Part shown: positions 1 through 10,100 of the stretch, piece after piece
How the letters are laid out: each line of letters starts with the position of its first letter
Numbering within the stretch: the first letter of the stretch is position 1
Assembly (NCBI RefSeq): GCF_009749395.1
Contig: NZ_WBIR01000003.1
Span: 245,787-309,786, forward strand
DNA length: 64,000 nt
From: Agromyces salentinus
GTDB taxonomy: Bacteria; Actinomycetota; Actinomycetes; Actinomycetales; Microbacteriaceae
Reading direction: 5' to 3'
Notes under the pieces: generated by a model
What the model was told of the DNA's origin: nothing
The model's input: only the letters and a program-made list of their open reading frames with translations
Database searches by the model: none
Position numbers and translations under genes: made by a program

Positions 1-125
1 TCGCCGGATCGCTCCTGGATGCGGCGCTGGAGATCGACCCCGGGCACACCATGGCCCGACTGCTCGACGAGTTCATCGGCAGCGGAGCGCTGCCCGACTG
101 GGCCTTCATCCGAGACGGGCGATGA
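1..125 (+). CDS. C-terminal fragment of a DUF4192-like protein
   Basis: Only the last 40 codons are in the window (first full codon at base 3, stop TGA 123-125). The readable tail has the pattern LLDAALEIDPGHTMARLL followed by a short helix and ALPDWAF. This resembles the conserved C-terminus of actinobacterial DUF4192 proteins, where an A-LxxALxxDPxHxxARLL helix closes the protein. The function of that family is not known. The frame is open to the window edge and codon third positions are G/C rich as in real genes. The family name rests on a short match recalled from memory, so treat it as tentative. Confidence 0.5.
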   Translation, partial: AGSLLDAALEIDPGHTMARLLDEFIGSGALPDWAFIRDGR

Positions 126-170
126 TGCGGTGCCGGCGGCCGAGCGGACCGGCGGGCACCGCACCGTCGG

Positions 171-1556
171 TCAGAGCCGGTTCGAGGCCTCGGTCAGCAC
201 GCTCCGGAGGATCTGCTCGATCTCCTGGAACTCCGGGACGCCGATGGTCAGCGGGGGCGACAGCTGGATCACGGGGTCGCCACGGTCGTCCGCCCGGCAG
301 TAGAGCCCGGCCTCGAACAGGGCCGTCGAGAGGAACCCGCGGAGCAGTCGCTCGGACTCGTCTTCGTTGAACGTCTCGCGGGTGGCCTTGTCCTTCACGA
401 GCTCCACCGCGAAGAAGTACCCGGCACCGCGCACGTCGCCGACGATCGGCAGGTCGTTGAGCTTCTCGAGCTCGGCGCGGAAGAGCGGCGAATTCTCGCG
501 GACGTGCTCGAAGAGGTGCTCCTCCTCGAAGATGTCGAGATTCTCGAGCGCGACCGCCGCCGAGACCGGGTGGCCGGCCCAGGTGTACCCGTGGTAGAAG
601 GTCGTGTCCCCGTGCTTGAAGGGCTCGTAGACCCGGTCGCTGATGATGGTCGCGCCCATGGGGGCGTAGCCGGAGGTCATCGCCTTGGCGCACGTGATCA
701 TGTCCGGCACGTAGCCGTACTCCTCGCATGCGAACATGTGGCCGATCCGGCCGAAGGCGCAGATGACCTCGTCGGAGACGAGCAGCACGTCGTACTTGTC
801 GCAGATCTCGCGGACCCGCTGGAAGTAGCCGGGGGGCGGCGGGAAGCATCCGCCGGAGTTCTGCACCGGCTCGAGGAAGACGGCGGCCACCGTGTCGGGG
901 TCCTCCATGAGGATCTGCTCCTCGATCCGGTTGGCCGCCCAGATGCCGAAGGCCTCCTCGTCCTCGGCGGGGGCGCCCATCTCTGCTGCGCGGTAGAAGT
1001 TGGTGTTCGGCACCCGGAGCCCGCCGGGAGTGATCGGCTCGAACGGCGCCTTGATCGGGAGGCCGGTCACCGCGAGCGCGCCCTGCGGGGTGCCGTGGTA
1101 GGCGAGGGCCCGCGAGATCACCTTGTACTTGGAGGGGCGACCCATCAGTTTCCAGTAGTTCTTGGCGAGCTTGTACGCCGTCTCGACCGCTTCGCCGCCA
1201 CCGGTGGAGAAGAAGACCCGGTTCAGGTCTCCCGGGGCGTGCTCGGCCAGGCGGTCGGCGAGCTCGATGGCCTTCGGGTGCGCGTAGGACCAGATCGGGA
1301 AGAATGCGAGCTGCTCGGCCTGCTTGGCGGCGACCTCGGCGAGCCTGCGGCGGCCATGGCCGGCGTTCACCACGAACAGGCCGGCGAGCCCGTCGATGTA
1401 GCTCCGGCCCTGGATGTCGTAGATGCGGTGACCCTCGCCGCGCGTGATGATCGGCACTCCGGAGGTCTCCATCGTGGACTGCCTGGCGAAGTGCATCCAG
1501 AGGTGGTCCTTCGCCATCTGCTGCAGTGCCGCATTGTCTTCTACTCGATCGGTCAT
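171..1556 (-). CDS. Class III pyridoxal-phosphate aminotransferase (probable diamine/GABA/beta-alanine:pyruvate type)
   Basis: 461 residues, the normal length for class III omega-aminotransferases. The PLP lysine is K291 in the CAKAMTSGYAPMGA motif, the pyridine-nitrogen aspartate is D262 in SDEVICAFGR, and the phosphate-binding STGGGEAVE loop is at about 117-125. The family moves an amino group from an omega-amine to pyruvate or 2-oxoglutarate in the cytoplasm. An Lrp-type regulator lies just upstream on the same strand and an aminobutyraldehyde-type dehydrogenase is divergent beyond it, so putrescine or a related amine is the likely substrate: transaminase makes the aminoaldehyde and the dehydrogenase oxidises it. 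Sequence alone does not exclude beta-alanine or taurine. The start is ATG 1554-1556; the gene lies 12 bases after the regulator stop, so the two are probably cotranscribed. Confidence 0.9.
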   Translation of the reverse strand: MTDRVEDNAALQQMAKDHLWMHFARQSTMETSGVPIITRGEGHRIYDIQGRSYIDGLAGLFVVNAGHGRRRLAEVAAKQAEQLAFFPIWSYAHPKAIELADRLAEHAPGDLNRVFFSTGGGEAVETAYKLAKNYWKLMGRPSKYKVISRALAYHGTPQGALAVTGLPIKAPFEPITPGGLRVPNTNFYRAAEMGAPAEDEEAFGIWAANRIEEQILMEDPDTVAAVFLEPVQNSGGCFPPPPGYFQRVREICDKYDVLLVSDEVICAFGRIGHMFACEEYGYVPDMITCAKAMTSGYAPMGATIISDRVYEPFKHGDTTFYHGYTWAGHPVSAAVALENLDIFEEEHLFEHVRENSPLFRAELEKLNDLPIVGDVRGAGYFFAVELVKDKATRETFNEDESERLLRGFLSTALFEAGLYCRADDRGDPVIQLSPPLTIGVPEFQEIEQILRSVLTEASNRL

Positions 1557-1568
1557 GATCGATCCCTT

Positions 1569-2051
1569 CTAGCGAGTGCCCCAGTTGTAGAACTGCTTCT
1601 GGAGTTTGAGGTAGACGAACGTCTCGGTCGAACGCACGCCGGCAAGGCTGCGGATCCGCGAGTTCAGCAGCGAGATCAGCTCGTCGTCGTTCTCGCACAC
1701 GACCTCGGCGAGCACGTCGAAGCTCCCGGCCGTGAGGACGACGTAGTCGATCTCGGGGATCTCCGCGAGGGCGGACGCGAGCTCGCGAGTGTCGCCGGAC
1801 GCCCGGATGCCGATCATCGCCTGCCGCGTGAACCCGAGTTGCATCGGGTCGGTCACGGCGACGATCTGCATCACGCCGGACTCCGTCAGTCGCTGCACGC
1901 GCTGGCGCACCGCGGCCTCGGAGAGGCCGACGGCCTTGCCGATGTCCGCATAGGAGCGACGCCCGTCAGCCTGCAGTTGCTCGATGATCGCCTTCGACAC
2001 GTCGTCGAGGTGCACCGGTTTCGGCGGGTGCGTCCGCGCCGTGTTCGTCAT
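1569..2051 (-). CDS. Lrp/AsnC-family transcriptional regulator
   Basis: 160 residues, typical Lrp/AsnC size. The N-terminal helix-turn-helix spans about 19-62 (DIGKAVGLSEAAVRQRVQRL carries the recognition helix) and the RAM effector-binding domain about 75-150. The family forms dimers and octamers that sense amino acids or related metabolites. Its position between a transaminase and an aminoaldehyde dehydrogenase gene, with a repeat-rich divergent region at 2052-2261, suggests it controls amine catabolism and its own synthesis. The start ATG 2049-2051 is preceded by an AACAAT box 7 bases away, so the message may be leaderless. The open frame extends further upstream but without a plausible start or Lrp-like sequence. 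Confidence 0.92.
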   Translation of the reverse strand: MTNTARTHPPKPVHLDDVSKAIIEQLQADGRRSYADIGKAVGLSEAAVRQRVQRLTESGVMQIVAVTDPMQLGFTRQAMIGIRASGDTRELASALAEIPEIDYVVLTAGSFDVLAEVVCENDDELISLLNSRIRSLAGVRSTETFVYLKLQKQFYNWGTR

Positions 2052-2088
2052 GCAGCCGATTGTTACAGCCGGACTGGCTCCATGCAAG

Positions 2089-2126
2089 GGATTCCGTTGA
2101 AACTCATGTGGAAACCAACGGATTCC
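2089..2126. promoter_or_regulatory. Repeat-rich candidate operator between the Lrp gene and the aldehyde dehydrogenase gene
   Basis: GGATTCC occurs as a direct repeat at 2089-2095 and 2120-2126, 31 bases (about three helical turns) apart. Inside it CCGTTG (2094-2099) is inverted as CAACGG (2116-2121). Such helically phased repeats are typical of Lrp/AsnC targets. TGGAAACCAACGGA at 2109-2122 recurs with one mismatch at 21400-21413, upstream of the polyamine transporter genes. Operator function is an inference. Confidence 0.5.
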
Positions 2127-2261
2127 AATGCCGAGGCTCGCCTTCGACGACGAGATCCGATTACGATGGCGCACGATCCCGGTGACCGTCACGGATGCCG
2201 CGGGTCGGCCGACGGCGCCAACGGGCGCCTCGTCGGGACGCGTCGCGACGAGGAGAGCAGC

Positions 2262-3695
2262 ATGACCGCAGCACCCATCCGCAACTTCATCGGCGGACGG
2301 TACGTCGAGGCAAGGGCGGACGAGACCCTCGACCTGGTCGATCCGGCGACCGAGGAGGTCTACGGCGCATCGCCGATCTCGAACGTCGAGGACGTCGCCG
2401 CCGCCTACCGCGCGGCATCCGACGCCTTCGAGGTGTGGGGCGAGACGACGCCGGCCGAGCGCCAGCTCGCGCTCTTCCGGATCGCCGACGCCATGGCGGA
2501 TCGTGCGGAGGAGTTCGCCGACCTGGAGTCGCAGGACACCGGGAAGCCCCGTGCGACCCTCGTCCAGGACGAGATCATGCAGTCCGTCGACCAGTTCCGC
2601 TTCTTCGCAGGGGCGGCGCGCAACCTCGAGGGCCGAGCGGCGGCCGAGTACCTCGCGGGGCACACGTCCTTCATCCGCCGCGAGCCCATCGGCGTCATCG
2701 GCCAGGTGACGCCATGGAACTATCCCCTGAACATGGCGGTCTGGAAGGTCGCACCCGCGATCGCCGCGGGGAACACGGTGGTGCTGAAGCCCTCCGACAC
2801 GACGCCGCTCTCGACGCTGCTGCTCGGCGAGGTGGCCTCCGAATTCCTGCCGGCGGGTGTGCTCAACGTCGTCACGGGCGACCGGACCACGGGTGCCGCG
2901 GTGCTCGGCCACGAGCGAGCGGAGATGGTCGCCATCACCGGCTCCGTCCGGGCCGGCATGGAGGTCGCGAGGGCGGCGGCCTCCGACCTGAAGCGCGTGC
3001 ACCTCGAACTCGGTGGAAAGGCGCCCGCCATCGTCTTCGCCGACGCGGACCTGGCGCAGGCGGCGGCCGGCATCGTCGCAGCCGCCTACTTCAACGGCGG
3101 CCAGGACTGCACGGCCGCCACGCGAGTCCTCGTCCACGAGTCGGTGCACGACCGGTTCGTCGCGCTGCTCGTGGCCCACGCGGCCGCCGAGGCGCGCACC
3201 GGAGGTCCGCGCGAGGAGGGCGTGCTCTACGGCCCCCTCAACAACGCCAACCAGCTCGCGCAGGTGGCCGGCTTCATCGATCGGCTGCCGGCGCATGCCG
3301 AGGTCGTCGCGGGCGGGCGCCGCCAGGGCGCGCGCGGCTACTTCTGGGAGGCCACCGTCGTCACCGGCCTCCGGCAGGACGACGAAGCCGTGCAGCGGGA
3401 GATCTTCGGGCCCGTGCTCACGGTGCAGCCGTTCTCCGAGGACGGCGACGCCCTCGCGATGGCCAACGGCGTGGACTACGCGCTCGCCGCCTCGGTCTGG
3501 ACGCGCGACCACACCAGGGCCATGCGATTCGCGAAGCACCTGGACTTCGGCTGCGTGTGGATCAACACCCACATCCCGTTCGTCTCGGACATGCCGCACG
3601 GCGGGTTCAAGCACTCGGGCTACGGCAAGGACCTCTCCAACTACGGCTTCGAGGACTACACCAGGATCAAGCACGTCATGAGCGCGATCGGCTGA
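2262..3695 (+). CDS. Aldehyde dehydrogenase, probable gamma-aminobutyraldehyde dehydrogenase
   Basis: 477 residues, the usual length for NAD(P)-dependent aldehyde dehydrogenases. Catalytic residues are visible: N153 in VTPWNYP, E249 in LELGGK and the nucleophile C283 in NGGQDCTAATR. The GGQDC context (rather than GQxC with other neighbours) is typical of aminobutyraldehyde dehydrogenases (PatD/PuuC-like). These oxidise 4-aminobutanal to GABA in putrescine breakdown. The start ATG at 2262 follows AGGAGAG at 2251-2257. The gene is divergent from the Lrp and transaminase genes; a gabT gene and a polyamine importer are elsewhere in the window, so a full putrescine to succinate semialdehyde route can be drawn. 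Other aldehydes such as betaine aldehyde remain possible. Confidence 0.88.
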   Translation: MTAAPIRNFIGGRYVEARADETLDLVDPATEEVYGASPISNVEDVAAAYRAASDAFEVWGETTPAERQLALFRIADAMADRAEEFADLESQDTGKPRATLVQDEIMQSVDQFRFFAGAARNLEGRAAAEYLAGHTSFIRREPIGVIGQVTPWNYPLNMAVWKVAPAIAAGNTVVLKPSDTTPLSTLLLGEVASEFLPAGVLNVVTGDRTTGAAVLGHERAEMVAITGSVRAGMEVARAAASDLKRVHLELGGKAPAIVFADADLAQAAAGIVAAAYFNGGQDCTAATRVLVHESVHDRFVALLVAHAAAEARTGGPREEGVLYGPLNNANQLAQVAGFIDRLPAHAEVVAGGRRQGARGYFWEATVVTGLRQDDEAVQREIFGPVLTVQPFSEDGDALAMANGVDYALAASVWTRDHTRAMRFAKHLDFGCVWINTHIPFVSDMPHGGFKHSGYGKDLSNYGFEDYTRIKHVMSAIG

Positions 3696-3714
3696 ACGGA
3701 CGCACGGCGGATGC

Positions 3715-3720
3715 CAGACT
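3715..3720 (+). promoter_or_regulatory. Candidate leaderless -10 box for the FHA gene
   Basis: CAGACT ends 6 bases before the ATG at 3727. The same 6-base spacing is seen at many other genes in the window. No convincing -35 element is visible. The aldehyde dehydrogenase stop is only 31 bases before the ATG, so read-through from that gene is also possible. Confidence 0.4.
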
Positions 3721-3726
3721 GGGCAC

Positions 3727-4833
3727 ATGGTCCGTGGAACCGTGACGAGCGCGTCGCATGACGGGCGCCTCGTCTGGGACGTGGTGATCGGCGATCGCTT
3801 CATCGCCGCGCTCGCGGCGCCGGCCGACGACCGGGCGATCTCGGCCCTCGCCGAGGCGGCGAGCGATCCCGACGTCGAGGTCGAGCGCCTCGTGGAGAAG
3901 GTGCCGGCGCCGTCGACGGATCCCGACCGAGGGTTCGCCATCGTGTGGTGGCCCGATGACGGCACCGAGACGGTCACGGCGGTCGTGCGCGGCAGCGCCG
4001 TCGTCGACCTCGAGTCCCCTGGCGGGTCCCGCCGCTTCGACGCCAGGGGCGTGCGCCCATGGCACCTCGCCGAGTTCCGCGATGTCATCGGCGTGCGCGT
4101 CGCCGGGGCCGAGGCGCCGCTGGACCGGCTGGGCACCGCGACCGAACGGGTCAGGCACGCGAGGGCCAGCCTGCGGGCGACGACGATCGAGTGGGTCGCG
4201 GCATCCGAGAGCGCGCAGTTCGCGGAGGCCTCGGAGGCTGAAGCCGCGGTCGAGGACGGTGACACGGTGCTGCGCGGCGTCCGGCCCGTACGGTGGACAC
4301 CGGACGCCGCCGGCGGGTCGGCCCGGCCGGGGCACGGGCCCGGTGCCGCCACCGTGCCGCTCTCGGCCCGCGACCTGCGGGCCGAGGACGCACCGGCGGG
4401 CGAGGCGGATGCGGGCACCGACCTCCCGCGCAGGCAGCCGCCCGCGGCCGTGCCGATGGTCCGCATCGCCGGCGGCGAGCCGCGGATCGTGGCTGCGCCC
4501 ATCCTGATCGGCCGGCGCCCGAGGGCCCCCAGGACTCCGTTCTCCCGCTCCGGGATGCCGGAGCTCGTCGCCGTGCGCTCCCCGACGGGAATCGTCTCCG
4601 GAACCCATCTCGAGCTGCGCGCGGAGGGCTCGCGGCTCGTCGCGACCGACCTCCAGTCGACCAACGGCACCCTCCTGCGCACCCCCGTCGGCGTGCGACG
4701 CCTGCGAGCGGGAGAGTCGATCGTCGTCGCCGAGGGAAGCTCCCTCGACCTCGGAGACGGTACGATCGTCGAGGTCCTCCCCGTCAGGGAAGGCGCCGCC
4801 AGCCCGAACCGAGACGACAGGCCCTCCACGTGA
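3727..4833 (+). CDS. FHA-domain protein, first gene of the kinase/surface cluster
   Basis: 368 residues. The first 160 or so residues are not recognisable. The C-terminal part (about 255-345) is an FHA domain: ILIGRRP is the first strand, VSGTHLEL carries the conserved Ser and His, and DLQSTNGTLLR is the Asn-Gly loop. FHA domains bind phosphothreonine, so a target of the nearby Ser/Thr kinase is the obvious partner. The stop codon overlaps the PP2C phosphatase start (GTGA at 4830-4833), so the two are translationally coupled. No signal peptide or membrane segment is seen; the protein should be cytoplasmic. Confidence 0.85.
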   Translation: MVRGTVTSASHDGRLVWDVVIGDRFIAALAAPADDRAISALAEAASDPDVEVERLVEKVPAPSTDPDRGFAIVWWPDDGTETVTAVVRGSAVVDLESPGGSRRFDARGVRPWHLAEFRDVIGVRVAGAEAPLDRLGTATERVRHARASLRATTIEWVAASESAQFAEASEAEAAVEDGDTVLRGVRPVRWTPDAAGGSARPGHGPGAATVPLSARDLRAEDAPAGEADAGTDLPRRQPPAAVPMVRIAGGEPRIVAAPILIGRRPRAPRTPFSRSGMPELVAVRSPTGIVSGTHLELRAEGSRLVATDLQSTNGTLLRTPVGVRRLRAGESIVVAEGSSLDLGDGTIVEVLPVREGAASPNRDDRPST

Positions 4834-5621
4834 CACAGATCGGACACGGCAATTCCCGGCATCCGATCGCGCTGCCGGACGGCACGAGGGTCACGATCGC
4901 CTGGGCCGCCGTCACCGACACGGGGCACCGTCGCCAGGTCAACGAGGACAGCTTCGTCGCCCAGGCCCCGGTCTTCGCCGTCGCCGACGGCATGGGTGGA
5001 CACGCGGCGGGCGACTTCGCCAGCGCCGCGGTCGTGACGCGCCTGGCCGAGTACGGCGGGAGGCTCACCATGGGCACCGCCGAGATCGACCATGCCCTCG
5101 AACTCGCCGTGCAGGACATGGTGCACGGTCGCGGCGTCACCGACGAGGGAAGCGGCACCACCGTGACCGGTGTCGCGCTCGGCGTCATCTCCGACGAGCC
5201 GGCCTGGATCGTCTTCAACATCGGGGACTCCCGTGTCTACCGGCTCGTGGGCGGCGCACTCGAGCAGCTCACCGTCGACCACTCCATCGTCCAGGAACTC
5301 GTGGATGCGGGCCAGATCACGCGCGACGAGGCCGACACACACCCCCACTCCAACGTGATCACCCGAGCCGTGGGATTCCACGAGACGCCGATCCCGGACT
5401 ACCGGGCGATCGCGATCGAGCCGGGCATGCGCCTCCTGATCTGCTCCGACGGCCTCACGAAGGAGCTCACCTCCTACGGGATCCGGCATTTCCTCATGGC
5501 CGACCGCGCACCCGAGCGCGCTGCGTCGCACCTGCTCGAGGCCGCGCTCGGCAACGGCGGGCGTGACAACGTGACCGTGGTGATCGTCGACGTGCTCGAC
5601 GTCAGCGCTCCGGCCGCATAG
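4830..5621 (+). CDS. PP2C-family (PPM) serine/threonine protein phosphatase
   Basis: 263 residues. All PPM metal-binding motifs are present in order: the NEDSF acidic motif near 37-41, VADGMGGHAAGD near 51-62, GSGTTVTGVAL, NIGDSRVYRL, ICSDGLTKEL and GRDNVTVVIV near the C-terminus. This is a cytoplasmic catalytic domain with no membrane tail, unlike mycobacterial PstP. It should reverse phosphorylation by the kinase encoded next. The GTG start at 4830 overlaps the previous stop; this start keeps the usual short N-terminus before the first metal motif. Confidence 0.93.
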   Translation: MTQIGHGNSRHPIALPDGTRVTIAWAAVTDTGHRRQVNEDSFVAQAPVFAVADGMGGHAAGDFASAAVVTRLAEYGGRLTMGTAEIDHALELAVQDMVHGRGVTDEGSGTTVTGVALGVISDEPAWIVFNIGDSRVYRLVGGALEQLTVDHSIVQELVDAGQITRDEADTHPHSNVITRAVGFHETPIPDYRAIAIEPGMRLLICSDGLTKELTSYGIRHFLMADRAPERAASHLLEAALGNGGRDNVTVVIVDVLDVSAPAA

Positions 5622-5770
5622 GCCGAGCCCGCGGCATCCGGTCGTCTCCCGACCACCCCCGCCGCGCGATGCGAGGACCACGGGGCCCGCGAGGACCTCC
5701 GACCATAGAATGGGGCTGTCCGCGGGACGTGGGTCGTGCGACCTCGAGACGCAGGCAGGAACCGAGGTCA

Positions 5771-7192
5771 GTGAGGATCGTGTCGAGAAGACTGCCGTCC
5801 ACGCCGCCGAACCTGCCGGGGTTCGCGTTCGTCCGCGTGCTCGGCTCCGGCGGCTTCGCCGACGTCTTCCTCTACGAGGAGAACATGCCGAGGCGCCTGG
5901 TCGCCGTCAAGGTGCTCCTGGCCGAGGTCGTGAACGACGAGCTCAGGCAGATGTTCCAGGCCGAGGCGAACGTGATGGCCCGGCTCTCGTCGCACCCCGC
6001 GATCCTCACGGTGTACCAGGCGGGCGTCGCCGCCGACGGGCGGCCCTACCTCGTCATGGAGTTCTGCCCCTCCGGACTCGGGCAGCGCTACCGGACGGCT
6101 CAGATTCCGCTGGCCGAGGTCCTCTCGACCGGGGTGCGGATCGCCAGTGCGGTGGAGACCGCGCACCGGAACCACGTCCTGCACCGTGACATCAAGCCGT
6201 CGAACATCCTGACGACCGCGTACGGGCATCCGGTCCTCTCCGATTTCGGCATCGCCGCCACGATCGGCGGCGTGGAGAGCACCGACGCGATCGGGATGTC
6301 CATCCCGTGGTCGGCGCCCGAGGTGCTGCACGACGACGTGGGCGGGACCGTGCGCAGCGAGGTCTGGTCGCTCGGGGCCACCGTGTACTCCCTGCTCGCG
6401 GGTCGCAGCCCGTTCGAGGAGCCGGGCAAGGACAACACCCCGGCCCAGGTCATGACCAGGATCCGCCGGACGGGCGTGCGTCCGACCGGCCGGCCCGACG
6501 TTCCCGCCAGTCTCGAGGACGTGCTCGCGAGGGCCATGTCGAAGCATCCGGAGGACCGTCAGGCCGGTGCCGCCGAGTTCGGCAGGGACCTGCAGGCCGT
6601 CGAGGAGGAGCTCGGACTCCCGCAGACCCAGCTCGAGGTCGTGACCGAGGAGTGGGAGATGGCCGTCATGACCGACGTCGACGAGCGGACCCTCCTCGTC
6701 GCCGGACCGGTCGCGCCGCGGCGGACGATCACCAGGAGACGGCGGCAGCACGACGCCCTGGCCGCGACCACGCTCCGGGCGGACTCGCGTGCCGGCGCGA
6801 CCTCGCTCGGCACCGAGGCCGATGAGGGGAGCGCACGACGGTCGACGAGGCGGGCGTGGACCATCGCCGCGGCATCCGTGCTGGCCGTCGCCGCGATCAT
6901 CACGGGCATCGTCGTGCTCACGACGGCGACGGCCGCCATCCCCGTGGTCACCGACGTACGGGGGGAGGTCGACGGGGAGACCGTGACCTTCACCTGGCAG
7001 GACCCCGGCCTCCGGTCCGACGACGCGTACCTGGTCGAGATCGACGGTGCGACGCGGCCCGCGCAGCGCGACACGCGCGCGCAGGTCGCGGCAGCCGACG
7101 GCGACCACGTCTGCGTGAGCGTGAGCGTGGCACGCGACGGCAGGTCCGGCAGGCCGAGCGAACCGCGATGCGTCGACGTGGAGACCCGATGA
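5771..7192 (+). CDS. Membrane serine/threonine protein kinase with an extracytoplasmic FnIII-like domain
   Basis: 473 residues. The Hanks-type kinase domain spans about 17-290: glycine loop GSGGFA at 25-30, lysine K47 in VAVKV, catalytic D140 in HRD, N145 and D158 of DFG. A juxtamembrane linker leads to a single membrane helix at about 363-384. The last 90 residues outside have a fibronectin type III look (VTFTWQDPG near its start, paired cysteines unlikely). There are no PASTA repeats. The GTG at 5771 is chosen because it begins just before the kinase core; GTG 5780 is an alternative. A TAGAAT box at 5706-5711 may be the promoter. The stop overlaps the next gene's ATG (ATGA 7189-7192), tying the kinase to the giant surface protein. 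Confidence 0.92.
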   Translation: MRIVSRRLPSTPPNLPGFAFVRVLGSGGFADVFLYEENMPRRLVAVKVLLAEVVNDELRQMFQAEANVMARLSSHPAILTVYQAGVAADGRPYLVMEFCPSGLGQRYRTAQIPLAEVLSTGVRIASAVETAHRNHVLHRDIKPSNILTTAYGHPVLSDFGIAATIGGVESTDAIGMSIPWSAPEVLHDDVGGTVRSEVWSLGATVYSLLAGRSPFEEPGKDNTPAQVMTRIRRTGVRPTGRPDVPASLEDVLARAMSKHPEDRQAGAAEFGRDLQAVEEELGLPQTQLEVVTEEWEMAVMTDVDERTLLVAGPVAPRRTITRRRRQHDALAATTLRADSRAGATSLGTEADEGSARRSTRRAWTIAAASVLAVAAIITGIVVLTTATAAIPVVTDVRGEVDGETVTFTWQDPGLRSDDAYLVEIDGATRPAQRDTRAQVAAADGDHVCVSVSVARDGRSGRPSEPRCVDVETR

Positions 7193-10100
7193 GACTCCCG
7201 GTGGCGCTGCGCAGGCATCGATCCGCCGTGATCGCCTCGGCGGTCAGCGCCGGGACGGTGGCGGTGATCGCGGCCGTGGCCGTGGCATCCGGCGGGTACT
7301 CGGCCCAGCGCGTCGACCTCGGCGACGCCGCCGTCTGGGTGGCGAACGAGGACCTCGAATCGATCGGGCGCGCGAACACCGCGGTGCACGAGCTGAACGC
7401 GGTCGTCGAGACCGGGGGAGCGACGAGCACCATCGTCCAGCGCGGGCGCACCGTGTATGCGCTCGACCCCGACCGCGCGACCATCGCGATCATCGACCCG
7501 ACGACCTCCGTGGTCCAGGACACCGTCGCCGTGCCGCCGGAGAGCATGCTCGCGCTCGCCGGGGAGCGCGCCGTCGTCGCCGCGGACGGCGACGTCTGGA
7601 CGGCTCCGAGCGACCGGCTCGCCGATGTTCGGACGGGCGGCGAGCCGGCATTGAGCTTCGGTCCCGGCACGGTCGTGTCGGTGGACCCCGACGGGCTGCT
7701 GTTCGCGTACACGCCCTCGACGGGAACGGTGGCGCGTGTCGACGCGGCGGAGTCGGAATCGGTCGACACGGAGTGGCCGACGGAGGCGATCGACACGGGC
7801 GGGCGCCTGCAGATCACCTCGGTCGGGGGGCGCTGGGCGGTCTACGACGGCGGGACGAGGAGCCTGCTGCTGGAGGGACGCGAGCTCCCGCTCGCGTCCG
7901 TCATCACGGGGGCGGATGACGCGCGGTTGCAGGAGCCGTCGGTCGACGGGGACGTGCTCGCGATCGCGACGAGGTCCGGCCTGCTGCTGGTGGACCTGCG
8001 GAACGGCGCCGTCACGCGGGACGTGGTGCCGGGCGCGAGCGGCGTCGCCGCGGCCCCGGTCCGCCACGGGGGATGCCTGAACGCGGCATGGTCGGACGGT
8101 ACGGCGTGGCGCTCCTGCGATCCGGACGCCGCGGACGTGGGCGGCACCGCGGAGGACTTCGAGCTGGTGGGCGCGGACGGCGGTGCCGACCTCGCCTTCT
8201 TCGCCAACGGCACCGCACTCGTCCTGAACGACCGCAAGTCGGGGAGATCGTGGGCGGCAGGCACGGACTACGCCCCCATCGACAACTGGGCGGCACTGCT
8301 GGAGACCGAGCCCGACGACGAGACGGTCGAGGATGAGGACGCCGACACGGCGGCGCCGCTGGAGCGCAGCCAGGTCCCGCCGGTCGCCGTCGACGACGAG
8401 TTCGGCGTGCGGCCAGGGCGGACCTCCTTGCTGCCGGTGCTCATGAACGACTCGGACCCGAACGGCGACGTGCTGGCGCTCGACTCGGTGCAGGCTGTGC
8501 TGCCCGACGGCATCCGACTCGACCTCGTGGCCGAACGGCAGCAGGTCCAGGTCACGCTCGACGCCGGGATCACGGAGGACTTCTCGTTCGGCTACGTCGT
8601 GGACGACGGGCGGGGCGGGAGCACCCCGGCGTCGGTCAGGGTCGAGGTGCGGTCCGAGGAGGAGAACTCGCCGCCCCGCCAGGTGCGGGAGCGCGCGGCC
8701 ACGGTCGCGGAGCAGGGCCGGGCGACCACGGCCGTGCTCGCAGACTGGGTGGATCCCGACGGCGACCCGTTCTTCCTGCGCTCGGCGACGACGGATGACC
8801 CGGACGCCGTCTCGTTCACGGCCGACGGAGCGGTCGTGTTCGACGAGCGCAAGGGCGCCGGCACGGCGAGGCGCGTCGCCGTCGTGGCATCCGACGGTCG
8901 CGACGACGGCGGCGGTGAACTGGAGATCGAGGTCCGCGACGCGGACGACGTGCCGCTCGTGGCCGATCCGTTCGTCGTGCTCGCGACCACCGGAGAGGAG
9001 ATCCGGATCGAGCCGCTGCGGCATGCGCACGGCGGCAGCGGCACCATCGCGCTCAGCTCCGTGCCCGCTCGGGAGAACGTGCAGATCACGGCCGACTACG
9101 ACGGCGGCTCCTTCCGGTTCCGCAGCGAGATCGAGCAGACCCATTACCTCGAGTACGTCGTGACCGACGGCGCCACCACGACCACCGGCGCGATCCGCGT
9201 CGAGGTCGAGGCGCCGCCGGAACGGGACACCACGCCGATCACGGTTCCGCACACCGCCTTCCTCCGCATGGACCGGCCGATGGACGTAGACGTGCTCGCG
9301 ACGGACATCGATCCCACCGGCGGGGTCCTCGTGCTGACCGACCTCGGCGGCGTCGACGAGACCCTCTTCACGGTGGAGGTCATCGAGCATCGGATCCTCC
9401 GGATCGAGCTGGTCGCGCCGCTGCCGCTCGGCTCGACCACCTTCGGGTATCGCGTGAGCAACGGGCTCGGCGACGCCGAGGGTGTCGTCACCGTGGTGCA
9501 CGTGCCGGACCCGGTGAGCGCCCAGCCTCCCGTCGCCAACCCGGACACGGCCTCGGCGCGGGTCGGCGACGTGATCGACATCCCGGTGCTGGCCAACGAC
9601 GAGCACCCCGACGCCCTCGCGTTCGAACTCTCGCCCGAACTCGAGGACGAGCCGGCCGCCGGGCTGCTCTTCCCGAGCGGGGACCGGCTGCGCTACTTCG
9701 CGCCCGACGAACCGGGCGAGTACGAGGCGACGTACCGGGTGATCGCGTCGGAGGACCGTCAGGAGGCCACGGCGACGGTGAACATCACCGTCAGGGAGGC
9801 CGATCCCGACACGAACGCGAAGCCGGTGCCACCCTCGGTCACCGCCCGGGTGCTCGCGGGCGACACGGTGCGCATCCCCGTGCCGTTGACCGCGACGGAC
9901 CCCGATGGCGATTCCGTGCAGCTCGTCGGCCAGGAGTCGGGCCCCGACCTCGGAACCGTCCTGGAGACCGGACCGGGTTGGCTCGAGTACGAGGCCGGCG
10001 CCTACGCGGCGGGAACCGACAGCTTCGAGTACGCCGTCATCGACGCCCTCGGCGCGCGGGCGACCGGGACGGTGCGCGTGGGAATCGCCGCGAGGCCGGA

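Noticed and set aside
504..2261. Long plus-strand extension upstream of the aldehyde dehydrogenase
   Set aside because: It is antisense to the transaminase and Lrp genes; the family N-terminus and ribosome binding site place the start at 2262.
1569..5681. 1370-codon minus-strand frame
   Set aside because: Only the Lrp domain at its 3' end (1569-2051) is a real gene; the rest is antisense to the aldehyde dehydrogenase, FHA and PP2C genes and is open because of high G+C.
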